Below, piece by piece: positions 25,081 through 36,654 of a stretch of 64,000 bases of DNA. The stretch's first letter is position 1; each line of letters begins with the position of its first letter. Origin of the DNA: Stomorhina lunata (lineage: Eukaryota; Arthropoda; Insecta; Diptera; Rhiniidae); assembly GCA_933228675.1 (NCBI GenBank), contig OW121743.1, forward strand, positions 14,267,224-14,331,223, in the 5' to 3' direction. The translations under genes were made by a program, and so were the position numbers. The notes beneath the pieces were generated by a model. The model had not been told where the DNA came from and searched no databases. It worked only from the letters and a program-made list of their open reading frames with translations.

Positions 25081-26210
25081 ATTCTTTAAGAAAATTTAGG
25101 CAAATAAACAACTTTATCATTTATTGGGGAAAAAGACTTAAGTCTCTTTATCTTATTTAGTTTTTATAAAAAATTCTAAAAAAATTTTAGTGATTAAATA
25201 GAATTTAACTGAATGTTAACCATCAAATGTATCAAATGTTATGAAATTTACAAATTTACTTTGACACAACTTGTATAATTATGCACTTAATCTATGTTGT
25301 AAATTTCCTGATTCTATCTTTTATATTTTCGCTTCTAGCCATATATCCTTTTTCTTAAGTAATATTTAAATTGAGTAAAAGTAGTTTTATTCAATTTGAT
25401 TAATTCTATATAAATAATTTGTAATGCTTTATTATAAAATTGTTACATATTGTTCGCATTTTTTATATTTTCTCTGAGATGATTTCTTATCAAAATTAAA
25501 TGTATTTATTAACTTCATCACAATTTGTATAATTATCCACTTAACCTATGGTGTAAATTTCCTGATCCTAACATTTTTAGTTCTAGAAACATTTTCTTAA
25601 AGAAAATTTTTTGTTCTAGAAAAATTTTCTTAAAGAAAATTTTTTGTTCTAAAAGAATTTCTTGAAGAAAATGTTCTTAAGGAAAAAGTTAGAGAAATGA
25701 TTGGGGTTTTCAAAATTCTTTAAGAAAATTTAGGCAAATAAACAACTTTATCATTTATTGGGGAAAAAGACTTAAGTCTCTTTATCTTATTTAGTTTTTA
25801 TAAAAAATTCTAAAAAAATTTTAGTGATTAAATAGAATTTAACTGAATGTTAACCATCAAATGTATCAAATGTTATGAAATTTACAAATTTACTTTGACA
25901 CAACTTGTATAATTATGCACTTAATCTATGTTGTAAATTTCCTGATTCTATCTTTTATATTTTCGCTTCTAGCCATATATCCTTTTTCTCAAGTAATATT
26001 TAAATTAAGTAAAAGTAGTTTTATTCAATTTGATTAATTCTATATAAATTATTTGTAATGCTTTATTATAAAATTGTTACATATTGTTCGCATTTTTTAT
26101 ATTTTCTCTGAGATGATTTCTTAACAAAATTAAATGTATTTATTAACTTCATCACAATTTGTATAATTATCCACTTAACCTATGGTGTAAATTTCCTGAT
26201 CCTAACATTT
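24941..26210 (+). repeat. 634-bp near-identical tandem duplication
   Basis: The sequence starting TTTTAGTTCTAGAAACATTT at 24941 restarts at 25575 and runs to 26210. I noticed only about five substitutions between the copies (for example C for T near 25624 and C for T just after the box at 25974). Each copy contains AT repeat units plus one minus-oriented box A monomer and part of another. It is the most recent large rearrangement in the window, or a possible assembly artefact. Confidence 0.93.
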
Positions 26211-28110
26211 GTATTTTAGCTTCAAGCCATATATCCTTTTTCTCAAGTGTTGTATAAATTAAATAAACATAAAGTGTTTCAGGGAGGTACGTCATATAGT
26301 GAAAATTTATGATTTGCTCTATAAAAAAAATATGAAATGCTTAAGTTAAAAATTGTTATATATTGTTTGCATTTTGCTCCTTTCTCTAAAAAGATCTTGT
26401 ATTAAATGTTATTAAATTTATAAATTAACTTCACTACAACTTGTATAATTATGCACTTAATCTATGTTGTAAATTTTCTGATCCTAAGATTTGTATTTTA
26501 GATTCTAGCCATATATCCTTTTTCTTAAGTATAATTTAAATTGAATAAAAATAGAGTTTTAGGGAGTAGGTATACGTCATATAATGAAATTTGGTGATTT
26601 TTCTATATAAATAATATGCAAAAATTAAGTAAAAAACTGTTTGATATTGTTCGCATTTTTCTATTCTCTCTGAGATGATTTTGTATTAAATGTTATTAAA
26701 TTTACAAATTAACTTCACCACAACTCGTATAATTATGCACTTCATCTATGGTGTAAATTTCCTGATTCTAACTTTTGTATTTTGGCTTCGAGCCATATAT
26801 CCTTTTTCTCAAGTATTATTTAAATTCAACAAAAGTGAATTTATAGAATAGTAGATTTTTCTGATTTGTTCTATATAAATAATATATAATCTTTTAGTAA
26901 AAATTAGTTGATATTGTTCGCATTTTTTATATTTTCTCTGAAAAGATTTCATATTAAATTTCATTAAATTTACAAATTAACTTCTCCACAACTTGTATAA
27001 TTATGCACTTGATCTATGTTGAAAATTTCCTGATTCTATCTTTTGTATTTAAGCTTCGAGCCATATATCCTTTTTCTCAAGTATTATTTAAATCGAATAA
27101 AAATGAAAAGTCTCAGGGAATGTAAGTCATATAGTGAAATTTTGGATTAAAATTAACATAACGAACTCAGAGCGATCATTATCGTCTGTACTTTAAATCG
27201 TTACAAAGACCTACACGCCGTAAGACCAGACAGCGGACTATCTTATCGCTGATGGTAGACATACAACAAGCTAATTGAAAGTACGAATGAACTTGACGCA
27301 TTTCGAAAGAATATATTATGGCAGATACAGACCAACATAAGACTCTAAAGTCATTCCGGTAGTTGAGTAAAAATCTATAATAGGTCAAGAAAAATGTTTA
27401 ACTCTTAAAAATATACAAAATTTTCACATTTTTGCTAAATTTTTCTTACTATTTTCTAAAGTTTTCTTATCAAATGTTAGCATACTTTAAATTTGTATTT
27501 AATAAAACTTGCACAATAATATTCCTTACAAACGACTCAAATTTCCTGCTTCCATCTGTTGTAGTTTAACATCCTGCCATATATCCTTTTTATGCAGAAG
27601 TATTAAAATCTAAAATAAGTCAATAATTTGTAAAAAGAAGCATTTAACTCTTAAACATATCAAGAATTTTCACCTTTTAGTAGGTATTTCTTACTATTTT
27701 CAAACAAAAATTTAATTTAATTTTACCAAAATTTAATCTTGTCTTAATAAAAACTTGTATAATCATGTTCTTTATCAATGACAACATTTTTCTCATTTCT
27801 ATCTTTTGTAATAAAAAAGCCAACCATATGTCCTTTTCTTAAGTATTAATGAAACTCATTATTAATCAATAATTTATGATGAAAAATGTTAAGTTATTTA
27901 TTTGCTTTTTAATTGTTATATAAAGGGCATTCTTTGTTTTTTTCGTTGGTTGTTTTACTATCACAAAATAATTTTTAAAATTTTTTAATTAATCTCAAAT
28001 TTCTCTTAACATAACTTGTACAATTATGTTCTCGATCGATAGTTAACTTTTCGTTATTCAAACTTTTAAACTTTGGCAGCAAGTCATATATCCTTTTTCT
28101 GCATTGATAA
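25250..28110 (-). repeat. Box A satellite, block III (minus orientation)
   Basis: Boxes (CATATATCC plus T-run) lie near 25340, 25974, 26228, 26508, 26793, 27060, 27576, 27825 and 28086. Monomers at 25.3-27.1 kb are unusually alike: CACAACTTGTATAATTATGC, ACTTAATCTATG(T/G)TGTAAATT, TCCTGATTCTA, then the box. Homogenisation therefore seems more recent than in block I. One flipped plus monomer closes the block at 28261. Confidence 0.92.
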
Positions 28111-28400
28111 TTTCTCAACGAAAAGCTTTTTTAAAACAATTTATTCTATTTGGAAAAGTTTTTATCATAAGATAAGAAACAGCTCGAACATCTTTATTTA
28201 TTTACACTTATTTTACTACCTTAGAATATTTGAAATTTTATTTAAATTTGGCTAACTTATTATAAAAGGATATATGACCAGCTGCTTAATTACAAAAGCT
28301 AGAGACCTAAAACTTAGGGAACTCATAAATGACACAAATTAGGAAATTGTGATGAACTAAGTTCTGAAATTTTTATTTTTATTTAACAATTTTTTTCTAA
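26900..28400 (-). repeat. Right arm of the large inverted repeat
   Basis: This is the reverse counterpart of 21.05-23.1 kb: monomer at 27060, insert at 27155-27380, monomers at 27576, 27825 and 28086, then the flipped unit at 28261 (AAAAGGATATATGACCAGCT). The flipped units of both arms share AATAAG next to the box on the far side. The arms are not identical, so the structure is old or has decayed quickly. Confidence 0.85.
27155..27380. mobile_element. Non-satellite insert in the right arm
   Basis: A less AT-rich block, with ACGAACTCAGAGCGATCATT and CGTAAGACCAGACAGCGGAC, matches the 3' part of the 22.4-22.8 kb insert in inverted orientation. It is shorter than its partner; the remainder is either lost or too diverged to align by eye. 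A minus-strand open frame (27179-27388, about 69 codons) covers most of it, but I see no recognisable domain. Confidence 0.6.
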
Positions 28401-30535
28401 AAAAAAAAATTTTAGAAAATTTTTCAATGAAAATTTTATTAAAAAACATCTTTTAATATTTTCAAAAAAAAAATTTCAATATAACATCAAGTAGTACTTA
28501 ATTTTTCTATAAAAAATGTTTCAATTTTTGAAATTTAAATTTTTTTTCCTTTTTAAAAATGTTTCTTATAAAAAATTTAGAAAAATGTTGCCAAAAAAAA
28601 TTTTCTTTAAGAAAACTTTTGGTTTGGCAAAATTTTTTTTATAGAAAATTTTTTGTATTTTAAATACCTTTAGAAAATTGTTTGTTTTCTACAAAATTTT
28701 ATTAAAGGAAATTCTAAAAAAAGTTATAAATTCTAAAAAAAGTTCTAAAAAAATTTTCTTATTAAAAATTTTTGTTCTAAAAATTTTTTTGTATAGAAAA
28801 TTTTCTTTTTAAGCAAATTTCTGTGATAGCAAACTTTTTGTTTTATAAAAACATTCTTAGACAAAATTTTTTTTTGCAAACATTTTTTTTGGAGACTGTT
28901 TTTTTTCCTTATAGAAATTTTGCTTAAATAGTTTTTATGGCAGATTTTAAGGTTTGATATAAATTAAAAGCCATAGCATTCTTTAAGGCCTTTTTTGTTT
29001 ATTTTACTATTATATTTATTTAAAATTAATATCTTATTAACTGCTGTATACTTTAGGGCTTGTTGTAAAACAAAAAGTGTTGCCTACTTAAAGGCTTCCA
29101 ACAAAATGTATAACTTAAAGCTTTTCTTATATAAAATTTTTCTTTTAAATAAAAATTTGTTTATAGAAAATTTTTGGTTTTATATAGAAATTTTCTTATA
29201 AAAAATGTTTCATTTTATATAAAAAATTTTCTTTTGGAAAGTTTTTCGTTTCATAAAAAAATTTTCTTATAGGAATATTTTCGGCTTATTTAAAAATTTG
29301 CTTACAGAAAATTTTTCGTTTTGTACAAAAATTTTCCTCATTAAGGCTTTTTGTTTATTTTACTATTATATTCATTAAAAAATAATATCTTATTAACTGC
29401 TTATACAAAAAGTATTGCCTACTTTAAGGCTTCCAACAGAATTTATAACTTTCAAATTTTTTGATAGAAAATTTTTCGTTTTTAATAAAAATTTTCTTAA
29501 AGAAAATGTTTCGTTTTTAATAAAAATTTTCTTAAAGAAAATGTTTCGTTTTATATAGAAATTTACATATTAAAAATGTTTAATTTTATATAAAAAGTTT
29601 CTTATGTAAAGTTTTTCGTTTCATATAAAAATTTTCTTATAGGAAAAGAATTTTTCGTTTAATATAGAAATTTTCTTATAAAAAAGTTTTAGTGTTTTTC
29701 GTTGTATATAAAAAATTTTTGGTTTTTTCGTTGTATATAAAAATTTTCTAATAGAAATTTTTATATAAAAATTGTCTTATAGAAACTTTTTTAAAAAAAT
29801 TTTGTTTTGGAAAATTTTTCTTTTTATATCAAAATTTTCTTTAAGAAAATTTTTTGTTCTACATAAAAATTTTATGTAAAAATTAGTAATTATAGAAAAA
29901 TTTTCGTTTTATGTAGAAATTCTCTTATAGAAAAATTTTCGTTTTATATAGAAATCATCTTATAGAAAATTTTACATTTAATACAGAATTTTTTCTTTAC
30001 AAAATTTATCATTTTATAAAGAAATTTTGCTACAGAATTTTTTTTTTAATTTTTCTTATAAAAAATTGTGCATTTTCTATAGAAAATTTGTATAGCAAAT
30101 TTTTTGGTCTTATGATATTTTTTCGTTATATATAAAAATTTTCTTATAGAATTTTTTTTATATACAAATTTTCTTATAGAAAATTCTTCTTTTTATATAA
30201 AAATTTTCGTTTTATATAAAAATTTTCTTATAGAAAATTTTTCGTTTTATATAGAAATTTTCCTATAAAAAATTTTTCATTTTATAAAGAAGTTTTTCTT
30301 CAGAAAATTTTTCGTTTCTTATTGAAATTTTTTTATAGAAAATTTTTTGTTTTATATGAAAATTTTCTTATAAAAAAATTTTCTTATAAAAAAGTTTTTG
30401 TTATTTTCTTATAGAAAATTATGTTTTAAATAAAAATTCCCTTATAGAAAAGTTTCCGTTTTAAATATAAATTTTCTTAAAAAAAATGAAAAATGTTTTC
30501 ATATTGAAATTTTTTTGATATAAATATTTTATAAC
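28380..30535 (+). repeat. Degenerate ~34-bp AT tandem repeat
   Basis: Loose repeats of AAATTTTCTTATAGAAAATT and TTTCGTTTTATATA, with period about 33-35 and many indels. It is interrupted by copies of a ~165-base unit with box B remnants. Compared with the 31-bp satellites, this one keeps CTTATAG where they have CTATAG, so it may be an early, unhomogenised relative. Confidence 0.8.
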
Positions 30536-30705
30536 ATATTTTGAGACTTGATATAAATTAAAAACTATAGCATACTTTAAGGCTTTATGTTTATTTTACT
30601 ATTATTTCTACATGAAAATTAATATCTTATTAACTGCTGTCTACTTTAGGGCTGGTTATAAAACAAAAACTGCTGCCTACTTTAAGGCTTTCCAAGAAAA
30701 TTAAT
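28955..30705 (-). repeat. Three dispersed copies of a ~165-bp box B unit
   Basis: Copies lie at about 28955-29115, 29340-29450 (truncated on the left) and 30545-30705. The order is: GATATAAATTAAAA, ATAGCATACTTTAAGGC (degenerate at 28970), TTTATTTTACTATTAT, AATATCTTATTAACTGCT, GTATACTTTAGGGCT, then AAACAAAAA, GCCTACTTTAAGGCTTCCA. Each full unit carries up to three minus-strand box B relatives (for example 29045, 29082, 29417, 30570 and 30675). The AT repeat appears to have been inserted between, or grown between, copies of the unit. Confidence 0.8.
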
Positions 30706-31258
30706 ATCTTGTTTAAATTTTTCTTTATATTTTTCATTATTATGGCTTATCTTGAGAATAATAATCCTTCTTTTTTTCCACATATTTTAAGACATTAACA
30801 GCGATTAAAAAATTCTAAGAAAAAGAAGGTTTTAAATGTTAGCAAATAAAAACTAATCCTTTAAACAAGAAAAATACCAAAGACAATAACATACAAGAAG
30901 ACAAATACCCTGAAAAAAAAAACAACAATAAGACTTAGAATGAAAGACAAAATTTCAAAATAAGACCTAGACAAATGTTAAAGGCAGTTAGACAGACAGT
31001 CTGAGGCTAAGAACACATAGACTATAGTAAATATTTTTGAAAGGTAACAAGCAAATATATTTCCTGAAGAAAAAGACTTAAAATAGGTTCTTAAGATTTT
31101 GAGGAAAGAAGCAAATAGAAAAATTCGGCTTAAAGAAGACATCAAGGATGGCTGCAAATAAAAGGATAGTTTATTTTAAGCACCTCAAGAAAAAGATACA
31201 ACAGAAAACGTTTGTATATATTTAAGAATGTTCATGCCTTATAAAGACCAGGAGGGGA

Positions 31259-31295
31259 AGAGAGAGAGAGAGAGTAAGGGGAAAGGAGAGAGAGA
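31259..31295. repeat. (GA)n microsatellite
   Basis: Seven or so uninterrupted AG units, followed by TAAGGGGAAAGG and a second short AGAGAGAGA run. Confidence 0.9.
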
Positions 31296-31373
31296 CAAAT
31301 AACACATTAAAAGTGTTAAAGAGTTATTACTGTCTACTGCTTTCTAAAGGTTTAATATTTCTTATTATGCTAC

Positions 31374-31390
31374 GCATACTTTTAGGCGCC
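31374..31390 (-). repeat. Box B, extended isolated copy
   Basis: Reads GCATACTTTTAGGCGCC on plus, that is GGCGCCTAAAAGTATGC on minus. It keeps the GGCGCC head seen at 11.1 and 13.9 kb although it is some 17 kb from them and in the opposite orientation. This supports a consensus longer than the 13-base core. Confidence 0.85.
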
Positions 31391-31887
31391 TTTCACAATT
31401 TCCACATCAATAGCTACAAAGAAACAAAAACAAAATAGATGATTTCTGCTAACAAAAAAAAGACATCTAGAAAATAAAGTAAAGGATACAAAACATTTAA
31501 GAAAACTATATAAATTTTATGTATACAGAAATGGGTTTCCGTTTTTTAGGGTTCAACGATAAAGAGTAATAAGAAAAAATGTAAAGCATACTTATCATAA
31601 ATAAAATGAAAATTCAAATGGGTAACAATTTTAATAGAAATATTGTAGAAAAATAAAGTAAATTTTAATGTCTTGTTGAAGAATTCATAAAAAGGAAGAT
31701 TAAATTTTATGTGCATAATTAAAATTAAAAGCAATAGAAGAATATAAGAAAAATATACAATTGCATATTTTTAGGGGTGGTTAGGAAATGGAAGAGGATA
31801 ATACATAATAGTAAAACAAAGGAAAATAAGGATGACAAGTTATGAAAATGTAGCAAAAGAAAGATGAAAGCATGTTTTTAAAAACTT

Positions 31888-31955
31888 CCTTAAAGTAGGC
31901 AATAACATTTTATGAAATGATGGAAACAAATTTTGAAAACCTTCTAAAAGTATGC
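31888..31955 (+). repeat. Two box B copies 54 bases apart
   Basis: CCTTAAAGTAGGC at 31888 and TTCTAAAAGTATGC at 31942 are each followed by AATAA and TATT/CATT-rich sequence, so the pair looks like a short direct duplication of about 54 bases. Confidence 0.75.
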
Positions 31956-32318
31956 AATAATATTCTTTAAATTATTGATTCTCTTTTTCGCTGTAATTTT
32001 TAAATCAAAACTGTTTTTAATGAGAATTAATTTATAGACATATTTTTTTAAAAATCAAATAAATTTTGTTTTATATTCTACTTCCATCCTTATGTCCATG
32101 ATTTTTACTATAATTTTGTCTTATGATTCAATCATTTATGCCTGACTGATTTCTATACCAATTACAAAAATGAAAAAAAAAACTATCAAAATTTACCAAA
32201 AAAGCTCTCAAATTCAAAAAAGAAACTCCCAAAACTAAAAAAAGCCCTAAAAGAAAACACGAAAAGCGGAAATTGAAGCAAATGGTGCTACCAGAAATTC
32301 AACATTTCCTGGGTAATA

Positions 32319-32534
32319 AATGTCTGCCTGTATGTGTAAGTGTCTGTGTGTGTGTCAGAGAAGTCTATAATATTAGTCATAAGAAAAATAAATACAAAAA
32401 AGATATTCATACAAATAAAGCTGACATTACATTTTGTAATAATACACAAATATTTGAGCAGTTTTTTGGCGCTAGCGAAAAATAAAGGAAGAACCTGCAG
32501 ACAGACAACTTTAGGGCAGATACAGGCAGACATT
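32319..32534. repeat. Small foldback with 15-bp perfect ends
   Basis: AATGTCTGCCTGTAT (32319-32333) is inverted exactly at 32520-32534. It may be a decayed MITE of about 216 bases. Three overlapping short open frames in this patch have no recognisable product. The left end runs into a short TG-rich tract. Confidence 0.55.
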
Positions 32535-32686
32535 CATTTCTACATTTCATACGTTTCTACATATGTGAAAATCTAAACTGACAACTGAAATTTTGTTAAG
32601 AAATAAGTATTGCAAAAAAAAGCCTTAAGGTAGGATATACTTTTGTCTTATACAATAGGAGGTGAACCTGAATTAGATATTTTAAA

Positions 32687-34771
32687 TATTTCTAATGAAA
32701 AATTTTCTATAGAAAAATATTTCTATCAAAAATGTTCTATAGAAAAATATTTCTAACAAAAATTTTTCTATAGAAAAATATTTAAAACGAATTTTTTTTT
32801 TATAGAAAAATATTTCAAATGAAAAATTTTCTATAGAAAAATATATCTAACGAAAATTATTCTACAGAAAAGTAGTTCTAACGAAAATTTTTCTAAAGAA
32901 AAATAATTCTAACGAAAATTTTTCTAAAGAAAAATAATTCTAACGAAAATTTTTCTAAAGAAAAATAATTCTAACGAAAATTTTTCTATAGAAAAATATT
33001 TCTAACGAAAAATTTTCAAGAGAAAAATATATCTAACGAAAATTTTTCTAAAGAAAAATAATTCTAACGAAAATTTTTCTAAAGAAAAATAATTCTAACG
33101 AAAATTTTTCTAAAGAAAAATAATTCTAACGAAAATTTTTCTAAAGAAAAATAATTCTATCGAAAATTTTTCTAAAGAAAAATAATTCTAACGAAAATTT
33201 TTCTATAGAAAAATATTTCTATCGAAAATTTTTCTACAAAAAAATATTTCTAACGAAAAATTTTCAAGAGAAAAATATAACTAACGAAAATTTTTCTAAA
33301 GAAAAATAATTCTAACGAAAATTTTTCTAAAGAAAAATAATTCTAACGAAAATTTTTCTAAAGAAAAATAATTCGAACGAAAATTTTTCTAAAGAAAAAT
33401 AATTCTAACGAAAATTTTTCTATAGAAAATATTTCTAACGAAAAATTTTCAAGAGAAAAATATATCTAACGAAAATTTTTCTAAAGAAAAATAATTCTAA
33501 CGAAAATTTTTTTAAAGAAAAATAATTCTAACGAAAATTTTTCTAAAGAAAAATAATTCTAACGAAAATTTTTCTAAAGAAAAATAATTCTAACGAAAAT
33601 TTTTCTAAAGAAAAATAATTCTAACGAAAATTTTTCTAAAGAAAAATAATTCTAACGAAAATTTTTCTATAGAAAAATATTTCTATCAAAAATTTTTCTA
33701 TAGAAAAATATTTTTATCGAAAATTTTTCTATAGAAAAATATTTCTATCGAAAATTTTTCTATAGAAAAATATTTCTGTCGAAAATTTTTCTATAGAAAA
33801 ATATTTCTATCGAAAATTTTTCTATAGAAAAATATTTCTATCGAAAATTTTTCTATAGAAAAATATTTCTATCGAAAATTTTTCTATAGAAAAATATTTC
33901 TATCGAAAATTTTTCTATAGAAAAATATTTCTATCGAAAATTTTTCTATAGAAAAATATTTCTATCGAAAATTTTTCTATCGAAAAATATTTCTATCGAA
34001 AATTTTTCTATAGAAAAATATTTCTATCGAAAATTTTTCTATAGAAAAATATTTCTATCGAAAATTTTTCTATAGAAAAATATTTCTATCACAATTTTTT
34101 TATAGAAAATTATTTCTTTTGAAAATTTTTCTATAGAAAAATATTTCATTTGAAAATTTTTCTATAGAAAAATATCTTTTCATGAAAATTTTTCTATAGA
34201 AAAATGTCTCTTCTGAAAATTTTGCTATAGAAAAATATTTCGTTTGAAAAGTTTTCTATAGAAAGATATTTCTTTTGAAAATTTTTCCATAGAAAAATAT
34301 TTCTTTTAAAGATTTTTCTATAGGAAGATATTTCTTTTAAAAATTTTTTTATAGAAAAATATTTCTTTTGAAAATTTTTCTATAGAAAAATATTTCTTTT
34401 GAAAATTTTTCTATAGAAAAATATTTCTTTTGAAAATTTTTCTATAGAAAAATATTTCTTTTGAAAATTTTTCTATAGAAAAATATTTTTTTTGAAAAAT
34501 TTTTTTTAGAAAATATTTCTTTTGAAAGTTTTTCTATAGAAAAATATTTCTTTTGTAGATTTTTCTATAGGAAAATATTTCTTTTGAAAATTTTTCTTTT
34601 GAAAAATATTTCTTTTGCAAATTTTTCTATAGAAAATATTTCGTTTGCAAATTTTTCTATAGCAAATAATTTCTTACGAAAATTTTTCTATAGAAAGATA
34701 TTATATTTTCAAAATTTTTCTAAAGAAAAAAATTTAATTTGAAAATTTTTCTATGAAAAAATATTTCTATT
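32687..34771 (-). repeat. 31-bp AT satellite, array 1 (minus orientation)
   Basis: About 67 copies of a 31-base unit. On the minus strand it reads ATTTTTCTATAGAAAAATTT, TCG(A/T)TAGAAAT. Zones can be told apart. At 32.88-33.68 kb units have CTAACG and CTAAAG; at 33.68-34.10 kb they have CTATCG and CTATAG; at 34.10-34.77 kb they have TTCTTTTGAAAA in place of TTCTATCGAAAA. A marked variant (TTTTCAAGAG) recurs at 33013, 33261 and 33446, spaced 8 and 6 monomers apart, which shows multi-monomer duplication. It cannot code, because stops recur in every frame of a 93-base cycle in the regular parts. Confidence 0.96.
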
Positions 34772-36654
34772 GTTAGCTTCATTCCAAAAAGCCTCTAATT
34801 GTTCATCCCAAAAGTATGCTTCACAATTTTATATGAAATGTTTTGAACTTAGTTTTTTTTTACAATTTATTTTCATATTTTAATAAAAATTCTGCAAAAG
34901 CTTTTTCTATTTAAATTTTCGTGAATTTCAAGTTAACTCTTTGTTGCATACTTTTAGTCAGTGAGTTTTGATCTAAGATTACATCTAGCATTTATTATGT
35001 ATTTGAGTTTATTTCTGGCAACTTAAAATTCTTATCAATAAATAAAGAACTAAATTTTCTATAAAATTGAACAAAAAAATTTCCCGTTAACAAAAACCCA
35101 GCAGTAGACAAAGAGACGTCATCATGTTTTATATAATTCAAAGTATTTATCTAAGTGTGTGTGTGCGCCTAAATGTATAGGTCTGCGTGATTTTGTCTAA
35201 AAACCTATTTGTGTCTACCCCTAAAAGTATACAATTTAAGATACAAAAATTTTACAAAACATAAAATACATGATAACAAAAGAGCTCTTTTTTGAAAAAA
35301 AAAAACTGATACATAACATAATATAAAGCATACATTAAGGCGGTTTTGAAGGGAGAAACATATTATTTCTATTTTGAAAGAAATTCCTTGAGGTTTGTTT
35401 AGTTCAGAGTATAGAAAGGGAAGGGTAGGGGTAAAGAGCTGTTTTTAAGCAAAAAAAAAGCCTTGGATTATGTAACATAATTTAGGCAAAAAACAGAATT
35501 GTTAAGTAGTTTTCTAGAAAAGTTTTGATTTTAAGCAAAAAAATATATTTTCTAGTTTATGATTTTATTTAAGAATAAATACAATGCGTATGTTTTTTTA
35601 TATTTTAAAAGACAGCATTAACTAAGCAGTTTTTATTGGACACTAACATAAAATGTAACTTTATGAGCCTAAAAGTATGCCCCAGATTTTTAGCTAGATC
35701 TCTTGTCTCTAAATGATTTATTGTTGAAGATAAAGTAGGTTTTTCTGCAACAGTATTTACAGCATAGTTTCCTTAAATCGTTAGTTTAAGGGACTATTAA
35801 CTCAAAATGAGGAAAACAACTTTATTTTACTGAAATCAAAAAGACATAAATCAGTTATCCCTAAAAGTATCCTTTAATTTCATAAACAAAGCACAGAAAA
35901 CATCCATATATTTGCTGATAAAATCCTATGATTTATGTCTTTTTTCCCTAAGAGTAACAAAAGGATTTTGTTGGTATTACATAAAGAAAGTATGCATGAC
36001 ATTTTGCTAATAACGAAGGCCTGAAAAAATGTTGCTTTTTACGATTTTTTGTTTAATTTTATGGCTTTGAAAACCTTAATTTAAAATATTTAAACATATT
36101 AATAATAAAACCTTGTAATTAATAATTTACTCAATAAAAAAATTCGAAATGTTTTATCAATTTACTCTTTTGACTAACACCTTAAGGTATGCTTTAGTTT
36201 TATATTGACTCATTAACTCTTGCCCTTTTTTATTAAACACTTTAATATTATATTCCTTAATATTATATCGTTAATATTTCATACTAAAGTGAAATTTTAA
36301 CTTCTTTTCTTGGAAATATTGTTTCTACCTCAACACCTTAAAGTATGCTTTAATTTGTTTTAATTTGTATTTTAATATCCAGCTGCTGTAAACACTGAAT
36401 TAAGTAATTACTCATGCATAAATTTCGATGTTAACAACAGAAATTTTTAAGTTTACAAACAACAAAATTTATTAAAACTTTTCTTTAATTAAAATGGTCA
36501 AATAATCAAACATCATCATTCCTCCAGAGTTTCATTAAAACTCTATGTTTACAAAGACATATTTAGATACGAAATTTTATTAAACTTTTTGCAACAGAAA
36601 TAATTTGTAACCTCCCTAAAGTATCCTACAAAATATAAGCAAAATATAGAAATT
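34772..36654. other. Unassigned DNA with a dense group of box B copies
   Basis: No gene seen. Box B copies lie at 34807 (CCCAAAAGTATGC), 34946 (minus), 35219 (ending GTATAC), 35668 (exact), 35860 (ending GTATCC), 36180, 36336 and 36615 (short). All but one are plus. Spacing is 140-450 bases with no clear period. A short TG tract with GCGCCTAAATGTATAGG, a decayed box, lies at 35155-35180. Confidence 0.75.

Larger units (their letters stand above)
30706..32686. other. Unassigned A-rich DNA with box B copies
   Basis: No gene seen. Contains a GA microsatellite (31259-31295), box B copies at 31374 (minus), 31888 and 31942 (plus) and a weaker one at 32623, and a small foldback at 32319-32534. A-rich stretches at 30.8-31.2 kb have no repeat structure I can define. 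Confidence 0.6.

Noticed and set aside
7560..28275. CRISPR-like array made of box A units
   Set aside because: Units are 200-300 bases with variable length and decayed internal similarity, the organism looks eukaryotic, and there are no cas genes. It is a satellite.
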